This document shows, one piece after another, positions 6,327 through 13,737 of a stretch of DNA of 24,689 bases. The first letter of the stretch is position 1, and every line of letters begins with the position of its first letter. Source of the stretch: SFWF01 sp964599835 (GTDB lineage Bacteria > Bacillota > Clostridia > Oscillospirales > Acutalibacteraceae); NCBI GenBank assembly GCA_964599835.1, contig CAZRHF010000019.1, positions 1-24,689 of the forward strand, written 5' to 3'. The translations under genes were made by a program, and so were the position numbers. Under the pieces are notes generated by a model that was given only the letters and a program-made list of their open reading frames with translations, was not told the origin of the DNA and did not search any database.

Positions 6327-8150
6327 ATGTTAAACAAAGGCAAAGAACATGAGAAACATTCACACTTCAGCGACGCCGAGATCGTTCGCGAGGAAAATGA
6401 CTTCATAAAAACCTACACCGAGAAAAAACGCGGTGCTTTTAAGATTTTGATGAAGCTCTACCGCACCCATAAATGGCGGCTTCTCCTTTCGGCGGTCTTC
6501 TATGCTGTCAAGGTCTCACCCACCTGGGTAATACCCATTATTACGGCAAATCTTATAAATATTGCCGTAAATCAGCCAGCAAACGCAATTACTCAGATAA
6601 TTATTAACGTATCGGTAGCCGTGGGGGTTCTTCTTCTTAACATCCCCTTCCACATGCTTCACGTAAAATATTTCAGTATAGCCCGCCGAAACGTCGAGGC
6701 GGGACTCCGCGGCGCTATGGTCCGAAAGCTGCAGCAGCTTTCCATCTCCTTCCACAAGGAAATGCAGTCAGGTACGATACAGTCGAAGGTCATGCGGGAC
6801 GTCGAAGCCGTGGAGGCTCTGTCGTCACAGATCTTCAACACCGTTCTTGACGTACTGCTGAGTATGTCGGTAACCATTGCGGTGGTAGTCTCAAAGAACA
6901 TTATAGTTTTCCTTATCTTCCTCGTCACCATACCGGTTGCGGTACTTACGATGCTTCCCTTCAAGAAGAGTATGCGAAAGCAGAACCACCTTTTCCGTCA
7001 GGAAATAGAAAATACCTCCTCCAAGGTTATGGATATGGTAGAGCTTGTTCCCATCACCCGCGCCCACGCATTGGAAAACGACGAGATCGAAAAGCTCACC
7101 GATCAGGTAACAAGCGTTGCTAGGCGTGGCTACAAGCTTGATATGATACAGTCCCTCTTCGGCTCGGTAAGCTGGGTAATTTTCAACGTGTTCCAGATAC
7201 TCTGCCTCGTCTGCTCCATCGTTCTTGCGATAAACGGAGAGATAGAGATCGGCGACGTTTCCCTCTATCAGACCTATTTCACCAGCCTTGTGGCAAAGGT
7301 TTCGGGAATAGTTTCCCTTCTTCCCATCATCACCAAGGGTACCGAAAGCGTACATTCCATCGGTGAGATACTTTCCTCCTTCGACGTTGAGGATTATAAG
7401 GGCAAGCAGAAGATGACCTCACTCAGAGGCGAATATGAGTTTAAGGATATCTGCTTCCACTATGCCGACGACGACCGTCTGGTGCTTAGTAATCTTAACC
7501 TTAAGATAAACCCGGGCGAGACTATAGCGTTGGTCGGAGAATCGGGCTCGGGAAAGACCACCATAATCAATATGGCCATCGGATTTTTCAGACCCACAAA
7601 AGGCGACCTTTATATCGACGGCAAAAATGCCAAGGATCTTGATATGCAGTCCTACCGAAAGCATATAGCGGTCGTTCCCCAGAACACCATCCTCTTCAGC
7701 GGCACCATCAGGGATAATATCACCTACGGACGCACGAACGTCAGCGAAGAAGAGATCATGCAGGCGGTAGAAGCGGCAAACCTTCGCCACGTTATCTCCA
7801 AGCTTCCCGACGGGCTTGACACCTCTATCGGAGAGCACGGCGACAAGCTTTCGGGCGGACAGCGGCAGAGGATCTCCATTGCCCGCGCCATTATCCGCAG
7901 ACCCGACGTTATCGTCTTCGACGAGGCGACCAGCGCTCTTGATACGGTGAGCGAAGCCGAGATACAGCACGCTATCAATAACCTCACAAAGGACAAGACC
8001 ACCTTTATCGTTGCCCACCGACTTTCCACCATACGAAATGCCGACAAGATCGCTGTTATGCGGGACGGCAAATGTGTTGAGTTCGGAACCTACAAAGAAC
8101 TTATGGCCAAAAAAGGCGAATTTTATACCTACAAAACGATGCAGTCGTAA
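6327..8150 (+). CDS. ABC exporter half-transporter (membrane domain fused to ATPase)
   Basis: The 607-residue protein has an exporter-type six-helix membrane domain (about residues 50-330) followed by an ATPase domain. Motifs are Walker A GESGSGKTT (from residue 404), signature LSGGQRQR (from 508), Walker B VIVFDEATSALD (from 528) and the switch region IVAHRLSTI. It probably works as a homodimer or with an unlinked partner and exports a drug, lipid or peptide; the substrate cannot be predicted. I start at the ATG at 6327, preceded by GGGGTGA, rather than the in-frame ATG at 6294, which coincides with the predicted transcription start. It is the only plus-strand gene here and ends in a strong terminator. 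Confidence 0.94.
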   Translation: MLNKGKEHEKHSHFSDAEIVREENDFIKTYTEKKRGAFKILMKLYRTHKWRLLLSAVFYAVKVSPTWVIPIITANLINIAVNQPANAITQIIINVSVAVGVLLLNIPFHMLHVKYFSIARRNVEAGLRGAMVRKLQQLSISFHKEMQSGTIQSKVMRDVEAVEALSSQIFNTVLDVLLSMSVTIAVVVSKNIIVFLIFLVTIPVAVLTMLPFKKSMRKQNHLFRQEIENTSSKVMDMVELVPITRAHALENDEIEKLTDQVTSVARRGYKLDMIQSLFGSVSWVIFNVFQILCLVCSIVLAINGEIEIGDVSLYQTYFTSLVAKVSGIVSLLPIITKGTESVHSIGEILSSFDVEDYKGKQKMTSLRGEYEFKDICFHYADDDRLVLSNLNLKINPGETIALVGESGSGKTTIINMAIGFFRPTKGDLYIDGKNAKDLDMQSYRKHIAVVPQNTILFSGTIRDNITYGRTNVSEEEIMQAVEAANLRHVISKLPDGLDTSIGEHGDKLSGGQRQRISIARAIIRRPDVIVFDEATSALDTVSEAEIQHAINNLTKDKTTFIVAHRLSTIRNADKIAVMRDGKCVEFGTYKELMAKKGEFYTYKTMQS

Positions 8151-8158
8151 AAAAACTG

Positions 8159-8190
8159 AAACGCAGATATGTGAACACATATCTGCGTTT
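8159..8190. terminator. Two-way intrinsic terminator
   Basis: A 15-bp stem AAACGCAGATATGTG/CACATATCTGCGTTT with a two-base nominal loop lies between the converging ABC transporter gene and the YidD-like gene. TTGTTTT continues on the plus side and TTTCAGTTTTTTT on the minus side, so it can end transcription from both directions. Confidence 0.9.
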
Positions 8191-8195
8191 TTGTT

Positions 8196-8618
8196 TTACG
8201 GCATATCTATCTTTTTCTCGCCGTCGCAGGTGACCTTCAGCCTGCGGACTATCTTATATACCGCAATACACAGCGGATATTTTTTAAGTACGGCTACCGC
8301 GTATTCCGAGCAGGACGGTACGCACATACAAAATCTGCGAAGCTCCTCCTTCGCATAATGCTGATAGCATCTTACAAGCTTTATGAAAAGCAGACGTAAA
8401 AGAAGCGTATCTACCGTAAGATAGCACAAAAGACAGCACATACCAAGCCCTGACGCCGGAAAAAGCAGGTTCAGAAAAGCACCTGCCGCAAGGGGCAAAA
8501 CAAGCATAAGCATAAAAATGGAAATCGGCGTCTTCCATGTGGTCTTAGGCCGAAACAGGGTTCGGCTTATGTAGGTATCTATCAGGCTTTGCTCGTCGGC
8601 AGAGGGGGTATTTTTCAT
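8196..8618 (-). CDS. YidD-like protein with a two-TM N-terminal domain
   Basis: YidD is a small membrane-associated protein that aids YidC-dependent insertion of membrane proteins. Residues ~80-140 resemble the YidD domain: an LVRCYQHYAKEELRRF lead-in, the diagnostic C-V-PSCSEYAVAVLKKY (Cys99, Cys103), a VYKIVRRLK helix and a closing CDGEKKIDMP in the place of the usual GYDPVP. Residues 31-53 and 57-79 are two predicted membrane helices not found in ordinary YidD (~70-90 residues). No ribosome binding site is evident before the ATG, which lies 10 bases after the upstream gene, so coupled translation is likely. It is far from the usual rpmH-rnpA-yidD-yidC cluster, so it may be a paralogue. Confidence 0.75.
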   Translation of the reverse strand: MKNTPSADEQSLIDTYISRTLFRPKTTWKTPISIFMLMLVLPLAAGAFLNLLFPASGLGMCCLLCYLTVDTLLLRLLFIKLVRCYQHYAKEELRRFCMCVPSCSEYAVAVLKKYPLCIAVYKIVRRLKVTCDGEKKIDMP

Positions 8619-8627
8619 AAAAGAAAA

Positions 8628-9278
8628 CTACTTCGTAACTCTGATATAACGTACCTGTTTGCCGAAGCATTCGATCTTCTCATCGAATAAGGGAGCCAGC
8701 TTTAATATTTCGGGAACCTTTTTAGCGGGGCAAACGGAGGAGATCTTTCTGAAGCCTATAATGTCGGGCTTGTAGCCGTCGGGGCAGAAAACATCGTTAT
8801 ACTTTGCGTCCTGCTTGCCCTCTGGGTTGAGCCAGCCTCTTACCTCGGGAACGTAGTCGTCGTGAATGATCTTATTGTCGAAGAAATACTTATTGTTAGC
8901 GGCATAGCTCTTATCCCTTGCGTATACCTTAAGGGAATTTACCTTAAGAACTCCGGTTTTACCGTTTGCGAATTCGATAAGATAGTTGACGGTATGCTCG
9001 TGGAAGAAAACTCTCGTGTTGTCTTTACTGTTGTTTCTGGAATATTCACGGGTGAAAACGTTTATACCGTCTATCGTGTAGCTCTTAATATCGTCGGCGG
9101 TAACGGTTACATCAAAATCGTTCACGATCCAGAAAATTACCTTTCCGTCCTTTGTGCAGACCTGCTTCATTCCGCTCTTTAAGGACTCATTTACGCTTCC
9201 CTCAACATAGCCGCAGTTGTCCATATTGGTGCGCTTTGTACCTTCAAGGCAGCCCAGTTTCTTTTCACTTACTTCCAT
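8628..9278 (-). CDS. Hypothetical protein, 216 residues
   Basis: I do not recognise this protein. It is hydrophilic, without a clear signal peptide or membrane helix, so it is probably cytoplasmic. The central part (about residues 50-130) alternates short beta-type stretches such as VIFWIVNDFDVTVTADDI, VFFHEHTVNYLIEF and GVLKVNSLKVY, suggesting a compact beta-rich domain. A good AAAGGAG site precedes the ATG. A TATAAT sequence lies about 25 bases upstream but without a convincing -35 box. The gene follows the Mor-like regulator by 46 bases and precedes the YidD-like gene by 10, so the three may form one unit. Confidence 0.75.
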   Translation of the reverse strand: MEVSEKKLGCLEGTKRTNMDNCGYVEGSVNESLKSGMKQVCTKDGKVIFWIVNDFDVTVTADDIKSYTIDGINVFTREYSRNNSKDNTRVFFHEHTVNYLIEFANGKTGVLKVNSLKVYARDKSYAANNKYFFDNKIIHDDYVPEVRGWLNPEGKQDAKYNDVFCPDGYKPDIIGFRKISSVCPAKKVPEILKLAPLFDEKIECFGKQVRYIRVTK

Positions 9279-9313
9279 TGTTTTTTCTCCTTTATAATGT
9301 TTTAATTATAAAC

Positions 9314-9341
9314 ACAACAAGGCGTTACGCTTCCTCGTTGT
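9314..9341 (-). terminator. Weak hairpin overlapping the stop of the Mor-like gene
   Basis: ACAACGAGG and CCTTGTTGT (plus arms 9333-9341 and 9314-9322) form a 9-bp stem with one G-U pair; the TAA stop codon lies in the loop. The following minus-strand sequence GTTTATAATT is only moderately T-rich, so it may be a partial terminator. Confidence 0.35.
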
Positions 9342-9612
9342 TTTTAACGATCTTTCTTATCCACTTTTCGGTATAGCCGTATTTTGTGGCCAGCTCGCGG
9401 ATATTTGTTCCGTCATATTCCTCGTTTATCTGCTCGAATATGTATTCGCGGCTCAGAAGCTCGACCGGAAAGGATATCTGGGTGCCTCTGTATTGGCTGT
9501 GGAGCTTTACCGCCGCTTCTACTCCCAATAGGGCGGCTACTTCGGCATAGGCACCGTTGAGATGCGCGGCTTTCAGTTCGTCCTTTTTAATGTTCATTCT
9601 AATCCCCCGCAT
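9325..9612 (-). CDS. Mor-family small DNA-binding transcription regulator
   Basis: The 95-residue protein resembles the Mor/C family of activators, first known from phage Mu and common as small chromosomal proteins in Firmicutes. The N-terminal dimerisation part is YAEVAALLGVEAAVKLHSQY, then the beta-strand ISFPVEL. The C-terminal helix-turn-helix is NIRELATKYGYTEKWIRKIV. The ATG at 9612 follows AAAGGA at 8 bases; the internal ATG at 9597, after GGGGGAT, would give 90 residues and is also possible. A TATAAT box without a good -35 box and an inverted repeat lie just upstream, suggesting an activator-dependent or autoregulated promoter. Its targets are unknown. Confidence 0.8.
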   Translation of the reverse strand: MRGIRMNIKKDELKAAHLNGAYAEVAALLGVEAAVKLHSQYRGTQISFPVELLSREYIFEQINEEYDGTNIRELATKYGYTEKWIRKIVKNNEEA

Positions 9613-9628
9613 ACTCGATTTCCTTTCT

Positions 9629-9683
9629 ATTATATAACAACCTTTCGGAACAATGTAGTGGCGTGCTTAGCAGGAATTGTTCC
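9629..9683 (-). promoter_or_regulatory. Promoter region of the Mor-like gene with inverted repeat
   Basis: A TATAAT -10 box (plus 9629-9634) lies 17 bases before the ATG at 9612, but no -35-like hexamer stands at the right distance. Instead a perfect 8-bp inverted repeat GGAACAAT (9647-9654) and ATTGTTCC (9676-9683), with a 21-base spacer, is centred about 43 bases upstream of the predicted transcription start. This placement suits an activator site. The stretch from 9684 to 9772 is AT-rich, and I see nothing else in it. Confidence 0.5.
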
Positions 9684-9772
9684 TTGCAAAATTCCCTTAA
9701 AAAATACATTTTTCGCACCCCTTCTATTTATATAGACGTAAAACGGCACCGAAAATTACCAACTTTATTAAA

Positions 9773-9804
9773 AAAATAAGCCACGGAAATCCGTGGCTTA
9801 TTTT
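9773..9804 (-). terminator. Terminator of the sigma-factor fusion gene
   Basis: A 14-bp stem with arms CCGTGGCTTATTTT (plus 9791-9804) and AAAATAAGCCACGG (9773-9786) around a 4-base loop is followed on the minus strand by TTTAATAAAG, so the minus strand reads through a run of seven T. Its first base is the last base of the TGA stop codon of the gene. Confidence 0.9.
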
Positions 9805-11915
9805 CAGTATATCTTTTCAGGAGAAGTTCCGTCGATGGTGGCGGCGTAAAGGGTGTCGTTTTCGATATAATATTTCAGGGCGCCGCAGACGGTACCGTTC
9901 CAGTTTTCCACCAGCTTCATCTCCCCCGTTTTAATATTCATGGTAAGGGGATTGTCGTTATATCGGATAAGTATCGTACCGCCGTCCAGAGCAGACACGT
10001 CCTTGGCATCGGTTATCTCATCGGCCTCGCCGAAAATGGCTCGTACTATCTTTCCCGATACGGTATCCATAACCTTAAGGTCGGAACCCCAGCCGTATTC
10101 CGAGTGTCTGTAGGGACTGTAGGAGTCGAGAATAAGGTATTCGCCGATGGAATAAATACTCTCATAGGAAATGTGGTCCGGCGTTACGCTGATGCTGTTT
10201 TCAAAGGTAGCTCGGTCGGCAGAGAAGGGAAGTCCGCAGTTACCGCTTCCGCTCAGATAGTATATTTTATCATTTATAAGGGTGTAATCTACCGCCCGCT
10301 CGATCCGTTTTTCGATATTAAAATCGAAATCGGTCCGATAGAGTATTCCGCTTCGGACCCAATTGCGATCTCCGTGTCGGCCTGCAACGAAATAAACGCC
10401 GTCCTTTGCTACGGTCAGCTTTGTCACAAAGGTGCATTCGACGCCCTCCTGCTGTTCAAAATCGTCGATGACCTTAGAATAGTATCCCGTACCGTCGATA
10501 TTCACACGGTTAAGAAGGAATTTTCCGTCAGAATTTTTATTCATCCAGTACACCTTACCCTCGAATACGTTAAGGCCTTTGCCGTCCGCTCCGTAAAGCT
10601 CGGCAAAGTCTTCGATAAGCAGGGTGGTTTTTGTACCGCCCGTTTTAAGGGAAACGAGGTTTCCTTTTACTACGGCGTATACAGTATCTCCCACGGTGGC
10701 AATATCCAGCTCCTCGTTTTCGGTGGCAGTTCCGAAGGTCTCGCCGTTCTCAAAGGAGCCTAAAAGCTCTACGGGCTCGGTCAAAACCGAAAGATAAAAA
10801 TCAAACTGCGGAGCAGAAGAGGAAGAAGATGAGGAGGAAAGCAACGAAGACGATGAGCTTTCCGAACCGCCTTCACTCTCGGACACGGAAGACGCTTCCG
10901 AGGAATCGGCCGAGGATGACGGGGCCGAGCTTTCAGCATCGGTATGGGAGGTGTCGTCCCGATCCTCCTTGAAGGAAGTGTTTTGGTAGGGAGTCGAACC
11001 CGTATCGGAAGGTCCGTCACTTTTCGGAAGGCTGCTTAAAACGAATGCCGTAACCGAAAAGCCGATACCGATCGCTCCGACGCAAAACAGAAGGATAACG
11101 GTGGCAAGTCTGCTCACAGACCTTGAACGTTCTTTGCGGGCAAATGCGGTAATTACGGCCGCGCCCTCGGCATCGGCGGCACCGACCACCCTTTGCAGTA
11201 TCTCCTCGGCCACAGCTATACTTAAAAGCTGTGTTCCGATGGCGTTGCGGATAGCAAGAGATATCATGGAAACGAGCTCGCCGCTGTAAATGTGTTTTTC
11301 AATTCCGCGGATCTTCAGAAGCTCCCGAAGCTTTTTCTTCGCCGCCTTAAGACGGTTGTGCACCGTAGTTGCGGGGACCCCCTGCATACGTGCGATCTCG
11401 GCAACACGCATCTTATCGTAGTATGCTCTGACAAGAAGCTCCACCTGCTCCTTAGGCATCTGCTTTAACACCTCGGTGATATCTGCAGACACCTCAGCAC
11501 TCCCGCTTTGATCCTCGGTGTGGGTCTTGTCCGCTTCATCCAGATCGGAGGTTTCGGGCTGTCGTCCTCTGAGGCGAAGTATGTCCTTGGCGCAGTTTTC
11601 GCTTATTCGGTGAAGCCAGGGATAAAAGGATGCGGTCGACTCGAGATGCGAAAGGTTTTTATACACCTTGGTATAGGTCTCCTGGATAGCATCGTAGACG
11701 TCCTGGTCGTTTTTAAGATATTTTCGAACGGCGGCGAAAACATAACGGTAGGTTCCGAGAAAAATTTCTTCAAAGGCGGCAACGTCTCCCTCAATGGCCT
11801 TCAGTACAAGTTCTTCCTCCACGGTAACCGACGTAAACGCCGAGACTTCGTATTCCGCCAAAAGGCAGTCTTCCGCCGTTTCGGAATCCTTTACTCCGAA
11901 TATTTCATCCTCCAT
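9804..11915 (-). CDS. ECF-type sigma factor fused to a membrane helix and extracytoplasmic propeller
   Basis: The 703-residue protein joins three parts. Residues ~35-116 are sigma-70 region 2 (DVYDAIQETYTKVYKNL, FYPWLHRISENCAKDILR) and ~146-200 are region 4 (QVELLVRAYYDKMRVAEIA, VPATTVHNRLKAAKKKL). A basic stretch KERSRS leads into one membrane helix (~269-294). A serine-rich linker (297-370) is followed by ~330 residues with about seven repeated units such as GLNVFEGKVYWMNKNSDG and GALKYYIENDTLYAATIDG, like the DUF5050-type beta-propeller. The positive-inside charge places the sigma part in the cytoplasm and the propeller outside. The ATG at 11915 follows GGGGGTGA; the longer frame to 11969 starts at the -35 box and is excluded. 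Confidence 0.88.
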   Translation of the reverse strand: MEDEIFGVKDSETAEDCLLAEYEVSAFTSVTVEEELVLKAIEGDVAAFEEIFLGTYRYVFAAVRKYLKNDQDVYDAIQETYTKVYKNLSHLESTASFYPWLHRISENCAKDILRLRGRQPETSDLDEADKTHTEDQSGSAEVSADITEVLKQMPKEQVELLVRAYYDKMRVAEIARMQGVPATTVHNRLKAAKKKLRELLKIRGIEKHIYSGELVSMISLAIRNAIGTQLLSIAVAEEILQRVVGAADAEGAAVITAFARKERSRSVSRLATVILLFCVGAIGIGFSVTAFVLSSLPKSDGPSDTGSTPYQNTSFKEDRDDTSHTDAESSAPSSSADSSEASSVSESEGGSESSSSSLLSSSSSSSSAPQFDFYLSVLTEPVELLGSFENGETFGTATENEELDIATVGDTVYAVVKGNLVSLKTGGTKTTLLIEDFAELYGADGKGLNVFEGKVYWMNKNSDGKFLLNRVNIDGTGYYSKVIDDFEQQEGVECTFVTKLTVAKDGVYFVAGRHGDRNWVRSGILYRTDFDFNIEKRIERAVDYTLINDKIYYLSGSGNCGLPFSADRATFENSISVTPDHISYESIYSIGEYLILDSYSPYRHSEYGWGSDLKVMDTVSGKIVRAIFGEADEITDAKDVSALDGGTILIRYNDNPLTMNIKTGEMKLVENWNGTVCGALKYYIENDTLYAATIDGTSPEKIY

Positions 11916-11940
11916 CTGCTTCACCCCCTGTATTCCTGCT

Positions 11941-11969
11941 ATTGTAAACCAAAACGGCGGCATTGTCAA
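11941..11969 (-). promoter_or_regulatory. Promoter of the sigma-factor fusion gene
   Basis: A perfect TTGACA (plus 11964-11969) and TACAAT (plus 11941-11946) are separated by 17 bases. The predicted start of transcription is near 11934, about 19 bases before the chosen ATG. This is a housekeeping-type promoter, so basal expression need not depend on the protein itself. Confidence 0.88.
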
Positions 11970-12003
11970 GGTGACGAGAGACAGTAGAGAACGGCCCGGG
12001 TAC

Positions 12004-12330
12004 GAGGGAAATGGGAAACGGGAAAAGGGAAACGAGCGATGTGTCTCCGACGGATATATAAAAAAGACCGAAAAGTCTGTGAATTTGCCCGATCAGATAC
12101 TGCTTACGGGTTCTACTCATCCACCGCAAGCGGTCCCCCTTCCCTGCTATGGAAGGCCCTCTGACGAAGCAATTTTTTATATCCCGTGCCGAAGGCACAC
12201 ATTCATTCTGCATTCTGCACTTTGCATTTTGCATTTAAAAAGTGGCGGAGCCACGCCGAACCTCTTCACTCTTACCTTTTACCTCGGCGAAGCCGCCTTT
12301 TCCCCTTTCCCTTTTCCCTTTTCCCTAACA
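12004..12330. repeat. Non-coding mosaic of short palindromes between inverted GGGAAAA tracts
   Basis: The gap between the sigma-factor promoter and argH holds no credible gene. It starts with purine-rich GGGAAA repeats (12006-12032) and ends with pyrimidine-rich TTTTCCC repeats (12298-12325) that are roughly inverted copies. Between them are small palindromes such as CCGCAAGCGG, GTGCCGAAGGCAC, GTGGCGGAGCCAC and GGCGAAGCCGCC, and a tract alternating ATTCTGC and TTTGCAT (about 12206-12236). Such intergenic repeats are common in Clostridia; this one could be a non-autonomous mobile element or a hotspot of replication slippage. Open frames through it are not supported. Confidence 0.65.
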
Positions 12331-12354
12331 AAAAAGACCCCGAAGGGTCTTTTT
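12331..12354 (-). terminator. Terminator of argH and the V-ATPase operon
   Basis: A 10-bp stem AAAAAGACCC/GGGTCTTTTT with loop CGAA (TTCG on the RNA strand) overlaps the argH stop codon; the minus strand continues TTTTTTG. The form is a classic intrinsic terminator. It ends the long unit that starts at brnQ. Confidence 0.92.
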
Positions 12355-13726
12355 ATAGTTTGCTTTTAACAGATGCTATCTGGGCTTCCACCGATTCTAC
12401 AGCGGTACCGCCTTCGCTGTTTCTTCTGAAGGTGCAGTTTTCGAGATTTATCGCGTCGTAAATGTCGTCCTCAAACTCATCCGAGAACTGTTTAAACTCG
12501 TCAAGGGTGAGCTTTTCCAGGACGGTTCCCTTGTCGATACAGTAGGCGACCAGGGTTCCCGAAATTTTATAGGCCGTTCTGAAGGGGGTACCCTTCTTGG
12601 TCAAATAGTCGGCCACGTCGGTTGCGTTTATAAAGCCCTTTGCGGCGGCATCAAGCATATTTTTCTCAATTACCGTCATTGTGTCAAGCATAGGAGCGAA
12701 AACAGACAAACACTGCCTTACGGTGTCAATACTGTCGAATACCGCTTCCTTATCCTCCTGCATATCCTTGTTATAGGCAAGGGGCAGACCCTTCAGCATA
12801 GTTAGAAGGGTTATAAGGTCGCCGTAGACGCGACCTGTTTTTCCTCGGACCAGCTCGGAAATGTCGGGGTTTTTCTTCTGGGGCATTATGGAGGAGCCTG
12901 TTGAATAGGCATCGTCCAGCTCGATAAATTTGAACTCCCAGCTCGACCAGAGAATTATCTCCTCCGAGAAGCGGGAAAGATGCATCATAATAAGGGCGCA
13001 GGCGTTTGCTATCTCAACCGCAAAGTCGCGGTCACTTACTCCGTCGAGACTGTTTTCACAGATTCCCTTCATATTAAGCTTTTCGGCCACAAAGCGGCGG
13101 TCGGTAGGATAGGTCGTGCCGGCCAGAGCGCAGGAACCTAAAGGAGAGAAGTTCATACGGTCGGCGGCATCCTCTAAACGTGAAACGTCGCGGAGGAACA
13201 TCTGGGCATAGGCCATAAGATGATGACCGAAGGTTATAGGTTGGGCCCTCTGCAGATGAGTATAGCCCGGCATAACGGTAGCCTTATAGGCTTCGGCTTT
13301 ATTTACGATAACCGAAATAAGGGTCTTTATCTCCTTTATCATTTCGGCGACCTCGTCACGCAGATAAAGTCGGATATCCAGGGCGACCTGGTCGTTTCGG
13401 CTTCTTGCGGTGTGAAGCTTTTTGCCCACGTCGCCGATACGCTTTGTAAGCTCGGCCTCAACAAACATATGTATGTCCTCGGCCGTCATATCAAAGGCGA
13501 GGGCGCCGCTGTCAAGGTCGGCAAGAATACCTTCAAGGCCTTCAATTATGGCCTCGGCATCGGTCTGCTCTATAATACCCTGACGGGCAAGCATTGCGGC
13601 ATGGGCAATAGAGCCGCCGATGTCGCTTCTGTACATACGGCAGTCGACCCTTATAGATGAATTAAAATCGTTTACTTCCGAGTCAAGCTGCTTTTTAAAG
13701 CGGCCTGCCCACATTTTTTCGCTCAT
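12353..13726 (-). CDS. argH: Argininosuccinate lyase
   Basis: ArgH cleaves argininosuccinate to arginine and fumarate, the last step of arginine biosynthesis. The 457-residue protein is full length. Visible motifs are MWAGRFKKQLD at the start, HTARSRNDQVALDIRLY (105-121), GYTHLQRAQPITFGHH (154-169) and the superfamily signature GSSIMPQKKNPD (277-288) with the catalytic serine loop. The ribosome binding site GGAG overlaps the TAG stop of the V-ATPase subunit D gene, so translation is coupled to it. No argG or other arginine gene is in the window; argH at the tail of a V-ATPase operon is unusual and may just reflect a local rearrangement. Confidence 0.97.
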   Translation of the reverse strand: MSEKMWAGRFKKQLDSEVNDFNSSIRVDCRMYRSDIGGSIAHAAMLARQGIIEQTDAEAIIEGLEGILADLDSGALAFDMTAEDIHMFVEAELTKRIGDVGKKLHTARSRNDQVALDIRLYLRDEVAEMIKEIKTLISVIVNKAEAYKATVMPGYTHLQRAQPITFGHHLMAYAQMFLRDVSRLEDAADRMNFSPLGSCALAGTTYPTDRRFVAEKLNMKGICENSLDGVSDRDFAVEIANACALIMMHLSRFSEEIILWSSWEFKFIELDDAYSTGSSIMPQKKNPDISELVRGKTGRVYGDLITLLTMLKGLPLAYNKDMQEDKEAVFDSIDTVRQCLSVFAPMLDTMTVIEKNMLDAAAKGFINATDVADYLTKKGTPFRTAYKISGTLVAYCIDKGTVLEKLTLDEFKQFSDEFEDDIYDAINLENCTFRRNSEGGTAVESVEAQIASVKSKL

Positions 13727-13737
13727 TTGAAAAACTC

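Noticed and set aside
7419..8180. Minus-strand open frame of 253 codons opposite the ABC transporter ATPase domain
   Set aside because: It is a shadow of the strongly conserved ATPase domain and would start inside the two-way terminator at 8159-8190.
9301..9308. Promoter directly before the 216-residue hypothetical gene
   Set aside because: A TATAAT-like sequence is present, but there is no acceptable -35 box at 16-18 bases, so transcription from the Mor-like gene promoter is just as likely.
11915..11969. Longer sigma-factor start at 11969
   Set aside because: It would place the start codon on the -35 box of the perfect promoter at 11941-11969, upstream of the predicted transcript start.
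11905..12234. Minus-strand open frame of 109 codons in the repeat mosaic
   Set aside because: The frame runs through low-complexity tracts and short palindromes, has no good ribosome binding site, and overlaps the promoter and start of the sigma-factor gene.
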